A DNA stretch of 64,000 bases from CAINVV01 sp037137375 (GTDB lineage: Bacteria > Bacteroidota > Bacteroidia > Bacteroidales > Prolixibacteraceae): the NCBI GenBank assembly GCA_037137375.1, contig JBAXKJ010000006.1:108446-172445 (forward strand). Reading direction: 5' to 3'. The position numbers and the translations under genes are program-made. The notes beneath the pieces were generated by a model. The model saw nothing but the letters and a program-made list of their open reading frames with translations. It made no database searches and was not told the DNA's origin. Below, piece after piece: positions 24,749-34,631 of this stretch (its first letter is position 1; the number at the start of each line of letters is the position of its first letter).

Positions 24749-25878
24749 TTAATAAACTGACAACAATTTCTCGCTGGGTCTTCGGACTGGTATTTATTTT
24801 TTCAGGTTTTGTAAAGGGAATTGACCCATGGGGATTTGAGTACAAACTAGCAGAATACTTGCATCCTCTCGGCATACAAGGACTGACTTTTCTGGCTCCT
24901 TTGGGCTCTTTTGTTTTACCATTTGCCGAATTTTTTATAGGGGCGACTATTCTGCTTTGTGTGGAAATAAGAATTACTTCTATACTGGGACTATTGTTTA
25001 TGGCCTTCTTCACCCCGCTTACTTTGTATGTTGCCGTCAAAAATCCGGTCACGGACTGCGGCTGCTTCGGGGATGCACTGGTGATTTCCAACTGGGCAAC
25101 TTTTTACAAGAATATTGTCCTTTCAGCCATGATAATCCTCGTATTTGTAAGGCGAAAGACAATAGAGCCAGTTATTTTGGGAAAATGGAGATATTACCGG
25201 ACCGCTATCATCTCAACCATTTACCTCTGTTTTGTCATCTGGTCGGTCCGTCATGATCCGGTTTTCGATTTCAGACCCTATAAAGTTGGAGTAAATATTC
25301 CAAAGAGCATGAAAATGCCTGAAGGAGCCCAGACGGACGTCTATAGCAATACCTTCTTTTACAAAAACAAGCAGACCAACGAGGTTAAAAAATTTACCGA
25401 TACCAATTATCCCTGGAAAGATACGCTCAACTGGAAATATGAATCGATGGGCGAACCTATCCTTGTAAAGAAAGGATATACACCACCGATTCACGATTTT
25501 CAGCTGCGGACTGCACCCGGGGATGATGTAACGAGTTTCTTCTTCGCTGATGATAAACCCACCTTCTTTCTGATCGCCTCCAACCTGTCCAAGAGTTCTC
25601 TCAAGAAGCAAGGTCAGATCAACGGATTAGCCGTATGGGCAAGGCTGGCCGGATACAAATTTGTTTGTCTGACCTCAACAACCGGTCCCGGGCTGGAGGA
25701 ATTCAAGAAGATTGCCAACCCAACCTATGAGTTTCTCTTTGGGGATGAGGTGACATTGAAGACCGTTGTCAGGGGAAACCCTGGTCTGCTTTATCTCCGA
25801 AGCGGTACCATTTTGGGAAAATGGCACTACAACGATATCCCCACCGTAGTGGAAATGACCCGACTGGTTACAAAGTAA
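24745..25878 (+). CDS. BT_3928-type membrane protein (DoxX/MauE-like plus thioredoxin-like)
   Basis: The 377-residue protein has an N-terminal four-helix membrane unit (about residues 8-135) resembling DoxX/MauE: ISRWVFGLVFIFSGFVKGID, and a helix-boundary segment TDCGCFGDAL with a Cys-x-Cys pair. After a fifth helix (about 150-167) a large domain follows, whose end (PTFFLIASNLSKSSLKKQGQI...GLLYLRSGTILGKWHYNDIP) looks like a thioredoxin-fold domain. MauE-like proteins supply reducing equivalents for disulfide exchange, so a periplasmic redox role is likely. It is coupled to the DUF1599 gene by a 4-bp overlap. Confidence 0.8.
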   Translation: MINKLTTISRWVFGLVFIFSGFVKGIDPWGFEYKLAEYLHPLGIQGLTFLAPLGSFVLPFAEFFIGATILLCVEIRITSILGLLFMAFFTPLTLYVAVKNPVTDCGCFGDALVISNWATFYKNIVLSAMIILVFVRRKTIEPVILGKWRYYRTAIISTIYLCFVIWSVRHDPVFDFRPYKVGVNIPKSMKMPEGAQTDVYSNTFFYKNKQTNEVKKFTDTNYPWKDTLNWKYESMGEPILVKKGYTPPIHDFQLRTAPGDDVTSFFFADDKPTFFLIASNLSKSSLKKQGQINGLAVWARLAGYKFVCLTSTTGPGLEEFKKIANPTYEFLFGDEVTLKTVVRGNPGLLYLRSGTILGKWHYNDIPTVVEMTRLVTK

Positions 25879-25944
25879 TCAAATAGTTAAATTGATCATT
25901 TTCTGCCATCTGGAATCACTCGCAAATAGACTGATTCTTATCTT

Positions 25945-25952
25945 TGCGCCCT
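25945..25952 (+). promoter_or_regulatory. tpiA promoter, -7 element
   Basis: A TATCTTTG at about 25938-25952, followed by CGCCC, is the strongest match to TAnnTTTG between the two genes. It is about 40 bp before the tpiA ATG. The -33 element is not clear. Confidence 0.5.
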
Positions 25953-25986
25953 GAATATTAAACTCAAATATTAAATAGTACCGACC

Positions 25987-26745
25987 ATGAGAAAGAAAAT
26001 TGTTGCCGGAAACTGGAAATGCAATACCACCGTCAGTGAAGGCATCGCACTCGCCAAACAAGTGAGCGAAATAGTTAACGAACGCGGAGCAAAGGATGTA
26101 GTCGTAGTGCTTGGCACCCCATTTACACACCTAACAAGCGTCGCAGAAACGGTCGACAAAAACCGGATCAATATTGCCGCCCAAAACTGCGCAGCAGAAC
26201 CCAAAGGCGCCTTTACCGGCGAAGTCTCCGTTTCCATGATTCAATCAACCGGAGCAACTTATGTTATTATTGGACACTCTGAGCGTCGCGAATATTACCA
26301 CGAAACCAGTGCAATCCTCAACAAGAAGGTAGCATTAACCCTTGCTCAGGGGCTTACCCCAATCTATTGCTGTGGGGAAGCGCTCGAAATCCGTGAAGCT
26401 GGTACAGAAAATGCTTTCGTAAAAAACCAGTTGGAAGAGACGATTTTTAACCTCTCAACCGAAGATTTCAGTAAGATCGTGATTGCTTACGAACCTATCT
26501 GGGCCATCGGAACCGGTCGTACGGCAAGTTCACAACAGGCTCAGGATATGCTGGCCTTCATCCGCCAATTGATCGCAAAAAAATACGATAAGAAAATCGC
26601 AGAGGAATGCTCCATCCTTTACGGAGGTTCGTGCAGTCCGGCGAACGCCAATGAACTATTTGCACAACCAGATATCGACGGCGGACTGATCGGTGGTGCT
26701 TCCCTGAAATCAGAAGATTTCCTCGCCATTATCAACGCTTATTAA
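25987..26745 (+). CDS. tpiA: triosephosphate isomerase
   Basis: Interconverts dihydroxyacetone phosphate and glyceraldehyde 3-phosphate in glycolysis. The 252-residue TIM barrel is complete. AGNWKCNT carries the substrate-binding Asn and Lys, GHSERR the electrophilic His, and AYEPIWAIGTG the catalytic Glu and flexible loop. LYGGSCSPANA and GGLIGGASLK form the phosphate site. It is monocistronic: its own promoter upstream and a strong hairpin terminator downstream. Confidence 0.98.
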   Translation: MRKKIVAGNWKCNTTVSEGIALAKQVSEIVNERGAKDVVVVLGTPFTHLTSVAETVDKNRINIAAQNCAAEPKGAFTGEVSVSMIQSTGATYVIIGHSERREYYHETSAILNKKVALTLAQGLTPIYCCGEALEIREAGTENAFVKNQLEETIFNLSTEDFSKIVIAYEPIWAIGTGRTASSQQAQDMLAFIRQLIAKKYDKKIAEECSILYGGSCSPANANELFAQPDIDGGLIGGASLKSEDFLAIINAY

Positions 26746-26785
26746 TCCCGCCAAGGGTTAATCCCGGCTGAGACTCATCCCATAC

Positions 26786-26828
26786 ACGCACGAAGAGCAG
26801 AAAACTACTGCATCTTCGTGCGTTTTTT
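26786..26828 (+). terminator. rho-independent terminator after tpiA
   Basis: ACGCACGAAGA at 26786-26796 pairs perfectly with TCTTCGTGCGT at 26813-26823. An inner GCAG/CTGC pair extends the stem, and a T run follows (26823-26828). It lies 40 bp after the tpiA stop. Confidence 0.85.
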
Positions 26829-26854
26829 GCTACTTTTGGGCAAAAGAAATTGAG

Positions 26855-29503
26855 ATGAAAAAACTCATGGTATTTATTTTACTCTTCGAGATGCTGGCCA
26901 GCTTGACATTTGGTCACAATCTCAAGGGAAATATCAAGGATAAGACTGGACAACCTATACCCTTTGCCACCGTTTTCTTCAAGGAAGGAGCCCAGGGAAC
27001 CACCACCAACGAGCAAGGCGACTTTGAAATCGACCTGCCTCCCGGAAAATATACGGTTACTTACCGAAGTCTGGGCTTTACTCCCCTCACCGAAACCATC
27101 ACCCTTACCAGGAATCCCCTTACCATAAAAATCGTTCTGGCCGAACAGATTCAGGAGCTGCAGGAAATCACCATCAGCGCTGGCATCGACCGCGCCTATC
27201 CCATCATGCGCAAGGTGATCAGCCTCTCTTATGTTCACCTGAACCAGATGCAGAGCTATTCAGCCACCGCCTACCTTCGCGGGACAATCAAGGTCGAAAA
27301 CATCCCCGGCATCTTCAGAAATCAGTTAAAAAAACAGAACATCGACATCAAATCAGGCGATATTCTGGTGCAGGAAAGCGTCAACCAAATCACTTTTCGT
27401 GCACCCGACAAGTATGATCTCAAGATCAAATCCATCAACTCCTCCTTCCCAAAAGGAATTGATTTTCAGGTTACTGACATGTTGGGATCCAGCCTTTATC
27501 AGGATAATATCAACATCCTTATTTCCCCGGTAGGGAAAAACGCTTTCTCTCATTATAATTTTAAATACGAGGGGTTCAGTTACGAGGGAAAGAATATTGT
27601 CAATAAAATCAAGGTAATGCCTAAACGCAAAAGCAAGTTGCTTTTCGAAGGATACCTCTATATCATGGAAGATTACTGGTGTCTGAAACAGGCGGATCTC
27701 AATTTTGAGACACCTATCGGAACGGTAAATCTGTACATGACCTACGATGAAGTTTCACCTTCCATCTGGCTACCGGTCAGTCACAATTTCTCCTTCGACG
27801 CGAGCATGATGGGCATTCGCGGAAACGGGAAATTTTCCACTTCGATGAAGTATACAGACCTTCAATTCAATCAGACTGTATTAGCTATGCTCAATTTACC
27901 GGTACCCGGCAAGACAGAGCAAACCGCAGTTCAGCCAGCAAAACAGACCACTGCGAAAGCTATCAAGGCAATAAAAGCTACCGAAAAGAAGCAGGTTAAG
28001 ATTGACCAGCTGCTCGAGAAAAAGGATCTGACGGCTCACGAAATGAATAAACTCTCTCGCCTGCTGGAAGCCGGTCACAACGAAACCATAAAAGATTCTG
28101 TCAAGTCCCTGGAGATCGCTGAATCAGTAAAAGTTCAGGTAGATCCTGCTGCAGCAAACAGTGACTCTACGTTCTGGAATACCATGCGACCAATCCCTCT
28201 GGCAAAAGAGGAGATAAAGAGTTTCCAGAAGCGCGATTCTGTCGTTTTGGCAGTGCAAAGCCGTCCCAAGTCAGTCGTTTTCGACAAGCACAAGGTCAAC
28301 GTCGGTTTCATCACACCGTTGCTCTTTGGTAAGCGCTCGACCTTCCGCGATTCGACCTGGCATTATATTTATTACGGACTCATTAATCTCAACAGATTTA
28401 CATTCAATGCAGTAGACGGATTTGCCTTCAACCAGGAAATTCTGCTGACGAAAAATTTTAAACCCGGACGCTCTTTGCAATTTCACCCGAGCATTGCTTA
28501 TGCCTTCAACCGCGAAGCCTGGATGGGCAAACTTCATGTCAGGTATAATTATGCCCCACTTCACCGTGGAACTTTCGAACTGAAAGGAGGCAGTTATACG
28601 GAAGATTTTAACGATGTCGAATCTGCGATTTCTCCTTTCTTCAACAGTGTGTCCTCCTTGTTTTTTAAGACCAATTTCGCCCGGTTTTATGAAGATCGAT
28701 ACCTGAAATTCTCCAACAACGTGGACCTTTTCAACGGTCTTGTCCTGACTACAAGATTCGAATGGAAGAATGTCAGACAGCTTCAGAATTCCACCAATTT
28801 CTCCTTCATACGAGGCAATACAGATTATTCACCCAACCTTCCTGCCAATGATGAGGTCTCCGACTCGCAACTGGCTGGTCAGATTTCCACGAAAGCAGGA
28901 ATCCGTCTGGAATACACCCCAAAATATTACTACCGCATCCGAAATGGTGTCAAGTATATGTCCCATTCCGATTTTCCGACCATTTATATTGGGTATGACA
29001 AAGGAATAAAGAACTTTTTCTCCAGTTCTTCTGATTTTGATTACTTCAGCGCAGGCATAAAATATGCAAAAGATCTTAGTGAAAGTTCGAGCCTCGAATG
29101 GGAGTTTCATGGTGGAATATTTACCAAAAACAACCAGCTTCACTTCTCCGATTTCGCCCACATGATGACCCAGACCAGTCCTGTGCTGCCCCACGAATAC
29201 CGGCATTCTTTCTATGTCCCGAATTATTACGCCCTCTCTGCAGCCGACCGTTTCATTGGGGGTTTCGTCTCCTACAAATCTCCCTTTATCCTTCTGAAAT
29301 ATCTGCCGGTCCTTAGCAACACCCTTTGGCGCGAGATGATCTGGGCCGGTTTCTACAGCTCACCTTATCATCCTTATCATACCGAATTCGGCTATACCAT
29401 TCTTGAATTTTTCTATTCGACAAACGTCGGTATCTTCGTTGGTTTCGATAAATTAAATATTTCGAAAGTCGGTCTCAACCTCGCCTTTAGAATTGCCTAC
29501 TAA
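26855..29503 (+). CDS. DUF5686-type outer-membrane protein with carboxypeptidase-regulatory-like domain
   Basis: The 882-residue protein has a signal peptide (about 1-20). A carboxypeptidase-regulatory-like domain follows at about 22-105 (GNIKDKTGQPIPFATVFF, TTNEQGDFEIDLPPGKYTV). The rest is a long DUF5686-like region, with a Lys/Ala/Gln-rich linker near residues 355-400 and barrel-like strands to the end (LNISKVGLNLAFRIAY). Such proteins are abundant in this phylum and of unknown role. Unlike a TonB receptor it has no plug. It lies 1 bp before the prmA start codon, so prmA is likely cotranscribed. Confidence 0.8.
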   Translation: MKKLMVFILLFEMLASLTFGHNLKGNIKDKTGQPIPFATVFFKEGAQGTTTNEQGDFEIDLPPGKYTVTYRSLGFTPLTETITLTRNPLTIKIVLAEQIQELQEITISAGIDRAYPIMRKVISLSYVHLNQMQSYSATAYLRGTIKVENIPGIFRNQLKKQNIDIKSGDILVQESVNQITFRAPDKYDLKIKSINSSFPKGIDFQVTDMLGSSLYQDNINILISPVGKNAFSHYNFKYEGFSYEGKNIVNKIKVMPKRKSKLLFEGYLYIMEDYWCLKQADLNFETPIGTVNLYMTYDEVSPSIWLPVSHNFSFDASMMGIRGNGKFSTSMKYTDLQFNQTVLAMLNLPVPGKTEQTAVQPAKQTTAKAIKAIKATEKKQVKIDQLLEKKDLTAHEMNKLSRLLEAGHNETIKDSVKSLEIAESVKVQVDPAAANSDSTFWNTMRPIPLAKEEIKSFQKRDSVVLAVQSRPKSVVFDKHKVNVGFITPLLFGKRSTFRDSTWHYIYYGLINLNRFTFNAVDGFAFNQEILLTKNFKPGRSLQFHPSIAYAFNREAWMGKLHVRYNYAPLHRGTFELKGGSYTEDFNDVESAISPFFNSVSSLFFKTNFARFYEDRYLKFSNNVDLFNGLVLTTRFEWKNVRQLQNSTNFSFIRGNTDYSPNLPANDEVSDSQLAGQISTKAGIRLEYTPKYYYRIRNGVKYMSHSDFPTIYIGYDKGIKNFFSSSSDFDYFSAGIKYAKDLSESSSLEWEFHGGIFTKNNQLHFSDFAHMMTQTSPVLPHEYRHSFYVPNYYALSAADRFIGGFVSYKSPFILLKYLPVLSNTLWREMIWAGFYSSPYHPYHTEFGYTILEFFYSTNVGIFVGFDKLNISKVGLNLAFRIAY

Positions 29504-29504
29504 T

Positions 29505-30341
29505 ATGGAATACACTAAAATCACCTGCCTCCCTTATCCCAACAACGAAATTGCCCGTGAGTTGCTCATGGCCGAACTGGGAAATGCCGGGTTTGAAAGT
29601 TTTGTCGAGACAGACGAAACCATCGAAGCTTATATCCCTTCCAAAGATTTCAATCCGGAAATCCTGGAAGCAGAAAACCTGAAACACAACGATTTTTTCC
29701 GGTTTACTCATACTTCCGAAATAATTGCAGATCAGAATTGGAATGAAGTCTGGGAACAAAATTATTTTGAACCTCTGCTAATTGAGGAACAGGTCCTGAT
29801 CAGGGCTCCCTTCCACACCACTTACCAGGAAGCCCCTTTCCAGATCATTATCAATCCGCGCATGGCCTTCGGAACCGGCAACCACGAAACCACCCACCTG
29901 ATGATCAGTGCGATACTAAAGATGGATCTAAGAAACAAGAAGGTGCTGGACATGGGATGCGGATCGGGAATCCTGGCAATCATGGCCTCCATGAAAGAGG
30001 CGTCAGAGGTCACCGCCATCGATATCGACGAATGGTCCTTCAATAATACCCTTGAAAATGCAGAACTCAACGAGGTTGGTAACATCAGGGTACTGCTCGG
30101 AGACGCAGACCTCCTGACTGATCAGTCATTCGACGTGATTCTTGCTAATATCCAACGAAATATCCTTCTGGAAGACATGAAAGTTTACCGACAAGTTCTG
30201 AAACCTGGCGGACAATTGATCATGAGCGGATTCTACATGTCGGACCTGGATGCTATAACAGAAAAAGCCAAGGAACTGGGATTAAGTCTCCAAAGCGCAA
30301 ATGAGCGTTCGAACTGGTGTGCAGCCAGTTTTATTGCATAG
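29505..30341 (+). CDS. prmA: ribosomal protein L11 methyltransferase
   Basis: SAM-dependent methyltransferase that trimethylates ribosomal protein L11. The 278-residue protein has an N-terminal substrate-recognition domain and a Rossmann domain with motif I VLDMGCGSGILAI, preceded by the PrmA-typical RMAFGTGNHETTHLM and followed by ILANIQRNILLEDM. Start: a TTG at 29493 inside the preceding gene is in frame, but the ATG at 29505 is preferred. The 3' end overlaps the opposing fprA-like gene by 11 bp. Confidence 0.95.
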   Translation: MEYTKITCLPYPNNEIARELLMAELGNAGFESFVETDETIEAYIPSKDFNPEILEAENLKHNDFFRFTHTSEIIADQNWNEVWEQNYFEPLLIEEQVLIRAPFHTTYQEAPFQIIINPRMAFGTGNHETTHLMISAILKMDLRNKKVLDMGCGSGILAIMASMKEASEVTAIDIDEWSFNNTLENAELNEVGNIRVLLGDADLLTDQSFDVILANIQRNILLEDMKVYRQVLKPGGQLIMSGFYMSDLDAITEKAKELGLSLQSANERSNWCAASFIA

Positions 30342-31533
30342 CCAACAACTTATCTGCCATCGCATTAGCCAAATCAATACAGAGTTGGAATTTCTCGGGT
30401 TTCAGGCTGCCTTTTTCTTCGACCGGCTCAAAGACTGTATCCCATCCCATACAATGCATGGATTCTGCAAATTTCTTGAGGTTAATAACACCACCGCCAT
30501 TCCAAAGAAAATTCCCAAAATAACCAAAGAAGTGGTTCTTAACTGCCATGTGTTCTATCGTCGAGAGCAGAATCTCGACATTGGGGAAAATGGCATTGTT
30601 GTAGGCGCAACTTCCAATGATCAATCCCTTGAATCTGAATATATCGTTGATAATGTAGGAAGTATGAGTCTTTGATGAGTCATAAACACGGATATTTTTA
30701 ATGCCTCGCTCACTGATCTGACGGGCAATTACTTCCGCCATCTTCTGGGTATGGCCATACATGGAACCGTACACGATCACGACTCCCTGTTCCTTGGTAT
30801 AAGAACTCCAGCGGTCGTAACGACTCAAAACCCAGTTAAGATCTGAACGCCAAATCGGTCCATGGGTGGCAGCAATCATCTTAATATCCAAAGGAGCCAG
30901 CTTCTTGATGGCACGCTGGGTATGCGGACAATATTTTCCAACGATGTTGGTAAAATAGCGCATCACCTCCACCTCATAAAAATCCAGATTGATTTCATCA
31001 TCAAAAATACCACCATCCAAAGTACCGTAACTACCGAAGGCATCACCTGAAAACAATATCTTATGGGTCTCATCATAAGTTACCATTGTTTCGGGCCAGT
31101 GAACCATCGGAATAGTTTGGAACTTTAGCTTCACTTCACCAAGGTCCAGACTGGAATCATCGTGAACTTCGAGAATCCTTTCCGGATTATACCCAAGGTT
31201 CTCTGCGATGCCAAAAGTCTTTTTATTACCCACGAGGGTGATTCCGGGATAGCGGCTGACAATTGCCCTGAGGGATCCGGAATGATCAGGCTCCATGTGG
31301 TTAATAATCAGATAATCTATTTGCCGGGATCCAATGACTCGCTCAATTCTTTCCAGATAATCTTCGATATACTGTCTTTCCATCGTATCAACCAATGCAA
31401 TCTTCTCATCAACAATAAGATACGAATTGTAACAAATACCATCCGGAATGGGCCAGATATTTTCAAAAAGTGCAGTGCGGCGGTCATTGAAACCTAAGTA
31501 ATAAATATTATCGGCTAATTTTATCTGATGCAT
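30331..31533 (-). CDS. A-type flavoprotein (FprA/ROO family)
   Basis: A 400-residue diiron flavoprotein that reduces O2 (or NO) to water (or N2O). The N-terminal metallo-beta-lactamase-like domain has the diiron ligand set: HMEPDHSGSL (H-x-E-x-D), MVHWPETMVTY, FSGDAFGSYG and a downstream His in AATHGPIW. The C-terminal flavodoxin domain begins VVIVYGSMYGHTQKMAEVIA. This is typical oxygen protection in anaerobes and microaerophiles. It is transcribed alone, divergent from mltG; its stop overlaps prmA by 11 bp. Confidence 0.93.
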   Translation of the reverse strand: MHQIKLADNIYYLGFNDRRTALFENIWPIPDGICYNSYLIVDEKIALVDTMERQYIEDYLERIERVIGSRQIDYLIINHMEPDHSGSLRAIVSRYPGITLVGNKKTFGIAENLGYNPERILEVHDDSSLDLGEVKLKFQTIPMVHWPETMVTYDETHKILFSGDAFGSYGTLDGGIFDDEINLDFYEVEVMRYFTNIVGKYCPHTQRAIKKLAPLDIKMIAATHGPIWRSDLNWVLSRYDRWSSYTKEQGVVIVYGSMYGHTQKMAEVIARQISERGIKNIRVYDSSKTHTSYIINDIFRFKGLIIGSCAYNNAIFPNVEILLSTIEHMAVKNHFFGYFGNFLWNGGGVINLKKFAESMHCMGWDTVFEPVEEKGSLKPEKFQLCIDLANAMADKLLAMQ

Positions 31534-31565
31534 ATTCGGTTTTTTTGTGCTTCTTAATTTGCCTG

Positions 31566-31573
31566 CAAAAGTA
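31566..31573 (-). promoter_or_regulatory. putative -7 element of the flavoprotein gene
   Basis: On the minus strand TACTTTTG matches TAnnTTTG, about 33 bp upstream of the flavoprotein start. No clear -33 partner is seen. Confidence 0.4.
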
Positions 31574-31665
31574 CAATAATATCACTTAAAGGCCTTGCTA
31601 AACGGACAAACTTTTGAATACACTTTCCATAAAATTGCATTATAATTGTATTTTTGAACCAGCAT

Positions 31666-32892
31666 ATGAAGGGACAGGATAAATATATCGCGACGTTAAA
31701 GAAATTATGGATCAGAACTAAACTGAGCCTGGCTTCGGCTATCTCCACTGTCCGTCACGCAAGTAAATCACCCAGGACTGATTCTTCCTCCTCCTACAAG
31801 ACGCTGCAAAAGATTATTAGCAAGTCAAATCAAAGTATCCTATTAATATTTAGCACATTACGTCGCCTCAATCTCAAAACGAGGCTAATTCTTCTTATGG
31901 CAATTTTGATTGTCATTTCCTCTGTAACTGTCAAACATTTTCAAACGATCTATTACGGCCCTAACGTGGTCAAAAATTATCATCTCTTCATCCATGATAG
32001 TGATAATTTTGAGTCAGTCGTAAGGCTTCTGAAGGAAAATAATTGTCTCGAAGACCTAAAATCATTCAGACAGGTTGCCAAATTAAAGGACTATGATTTG
32101 AATATCCGGCCAGGTTCCTACATCATCGAATCGGGCTGGAGCAACGGAAAATTGGTAAACATCTTAAGGGCCGGAGCTCAAACACCTGTCATGGTGACGT
32201 TTAACAATGTTCGTACGAGAGAAGAGCTGGCCGGCAAACTGGCCAGGCAATTTCAAAGTGATTCAATCGCCTTTCTGAATGCCTTCAGGAATGACTCAAA
32301 TGCTATTAAAGTTGGCTTCAAACCGGAGACTTTACCTGCGCTTTTCATTCCAAATACCTATTCCTTTTATTGGACAACTACCCCAACTGGTTTCCTTAAC
32401 AGGATGAAACGGGAATACGAACTGTTTTGGAATGAAGGGAGACGGCTCAAGGCAAAGGCCATCGGACTGACGACAGAACAGGTGGCAACCCTCGCATCGA
32501 TTGTTCAGGAAGAGAGCAACAAGAATGATGAAAAACCGGTCATTGCAGGGGTTTATCTCAACAGACTGAAGAAAAGCTGGCCCCTGCAGGCGGATCCGAC
32601 CATTCGTTTTGCACTTGGGGATTTCACTATTCATAGGATTCTGACAGAACAACTAGCGGTGGAAAGTCCCTATAATACCTACAAAAATGTCGGTCTGCCT
32701 CCCGGGCCCATCAATATTCCAGAGATTTCTTCACTCGATGCCATCCTGAATTACCGGGTACACGACTTCTTCTATTTTTGTGCAAAAGAAGACTTCTCAG
32801 GCTATCACAATTTCGCAAAAACGCTTTTTGAACACAACAACAACGCAAGAAAATACCAGGCGGCATTGAACAAACTGAAAGTGTTCAAATAA
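31666..32892 (+). CDS. mltG: endolytic murein transglycosylase MltG
   Basis: Membrane-bound lytic transglycosylase that cuts nascent glycan strands. The 408-residue protein has a long basic, Ser-rich cytoplasmic N-terminus of about 70 residues before the single membrane helix (about 74-93). A LysM-like segment and the YceG/MltG domain follow, with the catalytic Glu in ATLASIVQEESN and the hallmark VYLNRLKKSWPLQADPTI. Start: ATG at 31666; an in-frame TTG lies 12 bp upstream within a possible promoter element. The stop is 1 bp from that of murB on the other strand, so two cell-wall genes converge here. Confidence 0.93.
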   Translation: MKGQDKYIATLKKLWIRTKLSLASAISTVRHASKSPRTDSSSSYKTLQKIISKSNQSILLIFSTLRRLNLKTRLILLMAILIVISSVTVKHFQTIYYGPNVVKNYHLFIHDSDNFESVVRLLKENNCLEDLKSFRQVAKLKDYDLNIRPGSYIIESGWSNGKLVNILRAGAQTPVMVTFNNVRTREELAGKLARQFQSDSIAFLNAFRNDSNAIKVGFKPETLPALFIPNTYSFYWTTTPTGFLNRMKREYELFWNEGRRLKAKAIGLTTEQVATLASIVQEESNKNDEKPVIAGVYLNRLKKSWPLQADPTIRFALGDFTIHRILTEQLAVESPYNTYKNVGLPPGPINIPEISSLDAILNYRVHDFFYFCAKEDFSGYHNFAKTLFEHNNNARKYQAALNKLKVFK

Positions 32893-32893
32893 A

Positions 32894-33916
32894 TCACTCC
32901 TCAATCACCTGAACTTCCCTTTCGAGCAAAACTCCAAACTTCGTTAGAACATCCTGCTGAATTTTTTCCGAGAGATCCAAAATCTCCTTTCCTGTGGCGC
33001 CCCCGGTATTAACCAGAACCAGGGCCTGGCGATGGTGCACGGCTGCCTTACCGGCCTGAAAGCCTTTCCACCCAGCCTTTTCAATGAGGAATCCTGCCCC
33101 GATTTTCACAAATCCATCAGACAACTGGTAAACAGGTATACCTGGCAATAACTCTTCTAAAGCAGTAGCCACTTCTTCCGAAACGATCGGATTCTTGAAG
33201 AAACTTCCCGCATTTCCTAAATGTTTTGGATCCGGTAATTTGGAGGAACGAATCTGAATAACAGCCTCACGAAGATTCACAAGATTTGGTTCACCGATTG
33301 AGTCCAGGGTCTTCCTCAGATCACCATAATCCATCATCAACTCTCCCTGCTTTTTCAATTTGAAAATAACAGAAGTTACCATAAGACTTCCTGCATACCG
33401 CTCCTTGAAGATGCTTGAACGGTAGCCAAAACAGCACTCGTCGTGCGAAAAACTAAAAGAACTGCCCGTTTCTAAGCTGATGCCTTTGACACGTACAATA
33501 ACAGAATCGGCTTCTACTCCATAAGCTCCGATATTCTGAACCGGGACAGCCCCGACCTTCCCCGGAATCAGGGATAAATTCTCGACCCCATACCATCCGT
33601 TCTGAACACAATGAGAAACAAAATCATCCCATTCTTCGCCGGCGCCGACTTCTACCTCGACAAAATGACTGTCCTGGTAAGTGATGGAAATACCAAAAAT
33701 ATCGGGAGAGATGATGAGTCCGTCAAAATCAGAAATAAACAAGAGGTTGGTTCCTCCTCCAATAATTAGTCGCTTCTCCTGGTAGATATGCGGATAATTT
33801 AGCATCGCAGTCAGCCAGTCATCGGCTGATGATATTGTCAGCCAATAACTTACCAGGACATCCAGTCCAAAACTATTGTGGTCCCTAAGTGAGTAATTGG
33901 GTACTAATTTGTACAT
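32894..33916 (-). CDS. murB: UDP-N-acetylenolpyruvoylglucosamine reductase
   Basis: Reduces UDP-GlcNAc-enolpyruvate to UDP-MurNAc, the second step of peptidoglycan precursor synthesis. The 340-residue flavoenzyme is of the longer type I class. FAD-binding LIIGGGTNLLF, the LSLIPGKVGAVPVQNIGAYG segment, the CFGYRSSIFKE region and NAGSFFKNP with the proton-donating Ser are all visible. It follows the FtsE-like gene after 1 bp and ends 1 bp from mltG. Confidence 0.96.
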   Translation of the reverse strand: MYKLVPNYSLRDHNSFGLDVLVSYWLTISSADDWLTAMLNYPHIYQEKRLIIGGGTNLLFISDFDGLIISPDIFGISITYQDSHFVEVEVGAGEEWDDFVSHCVQNGWYGVENLSLIPGKVGAVPVQNIGAYGVEADSVIVRVKGISLETGSSFSFSHDECCFGYRSSIFKERYAGSLMVTSVIFKLKKQGELMMDYGDLRKTLDSIGEPNLVNLREAVIQIRSSKLPDPKHLGNAGSFFKNPIVSEEVATALEELLPGIPVYQLSDGFVKIGAGFLIEKAGWKGFQAGKAAVHHRQALVLVNTGGATGKEILDLSEKIQQDVLTKFGVLLEREVQVIEE

Positions 33917-33917
33917 G

Positions 33918-34631
33918 TTATTTATCCAGCAGCATATCGAAATCGAGTGGTTCCGGGGGTTGAACTTCCTCTACCAATGCTCCGTTTTCGCAAATCAGTT
34001 TCCTTGCAGGGAATTTACGGATCATCTCATAGTCATGTGTGGCCATCACGACGGTAACGCCTTCCTTGTTGATCCGGTGCAAGATAACCATCAATTTTTC
34101 AGAAGTCTCAGGATCCAGATTCCCGGTAGGTTCATCGGCAAGTATGATCTGCGGATTGTTGAGCATGGCCCGCGCGATGACTATTCTTTGTTGTTCCCCG
34201 CCCGAAAGTCGGTGAGGCATCTTGGGTCCCGCATCCGGCATCTCCACCAGGTTCAGTACTTCATCAATTCTTTCCTGGATCGCACGTTCCTGTTTCCAGC
34301 CGGTGGCACGCAGCACAAACTCTAAATTATTCTGGACAGATCGGTCACCAAGCAACTGAAAATCCTGGAAAATGATTCCAAGACGCCTGCGCAACAATGG
34401 AATTTCCTTCATTTTCATCTTATGCAACTGATAGTCCAGGATCGTACCCTCGCCGGATACCATCGGAATTTCGTGGTATAGGACCTTCAATAAACTGGTT
34501 TTACCGCTGCCTACTTTGCCGATAATGTAAAGAAATTCCCCTTTACGCAGGGTGAGATTCACCTCTTTCAACACCAAACTATCTTGTTGATAGATGTCTG
34601 CATTTTTAAGTTCGATAATTTCTTCTGCCAT
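33918..34631 (-). CDS. FtsE-like ABC transporter ATP-binding protein
   Basis: The 237-residue ATPase has Walker A GKVGSGKTSLL, the Q-loop IIFQDFQLL, signature LSGGEQQRIVIARA, Walker B ILADEPTGNLDP and the H-loop MATHDY. It is closest in appearance to FtsE/LolD-type ATPases that act in cell division or at the envelope. No ftsX or permease gene is adjacent in this window, so its partner is encoded elsewhere. It forms a two-gene unit with murB, which favours a cell-wall role and the ftsE assignment. Confidence 0.85.
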   Translation of the reverse strand: MAEEIIELKNADIYQQDSLVLKEVNLTLRKGEFLYIIGKVGSGKTSLLKVLYHEIPMVSGEGTILDYQLHKMKMKEIPLLRRRLGIIFQDFQLLGDRSVQNNLEFVLRATGWKQERAIQERIDEVLNLVEMPDAGPKMPHRLSGGEQQRIVIARAMLNNPQIILADEPTGNLDPETSEKLMVILHRINKEGVTVVMATHDYEMIRKFPARKLICENGALVEEVQPPEPLDFDMLLDK

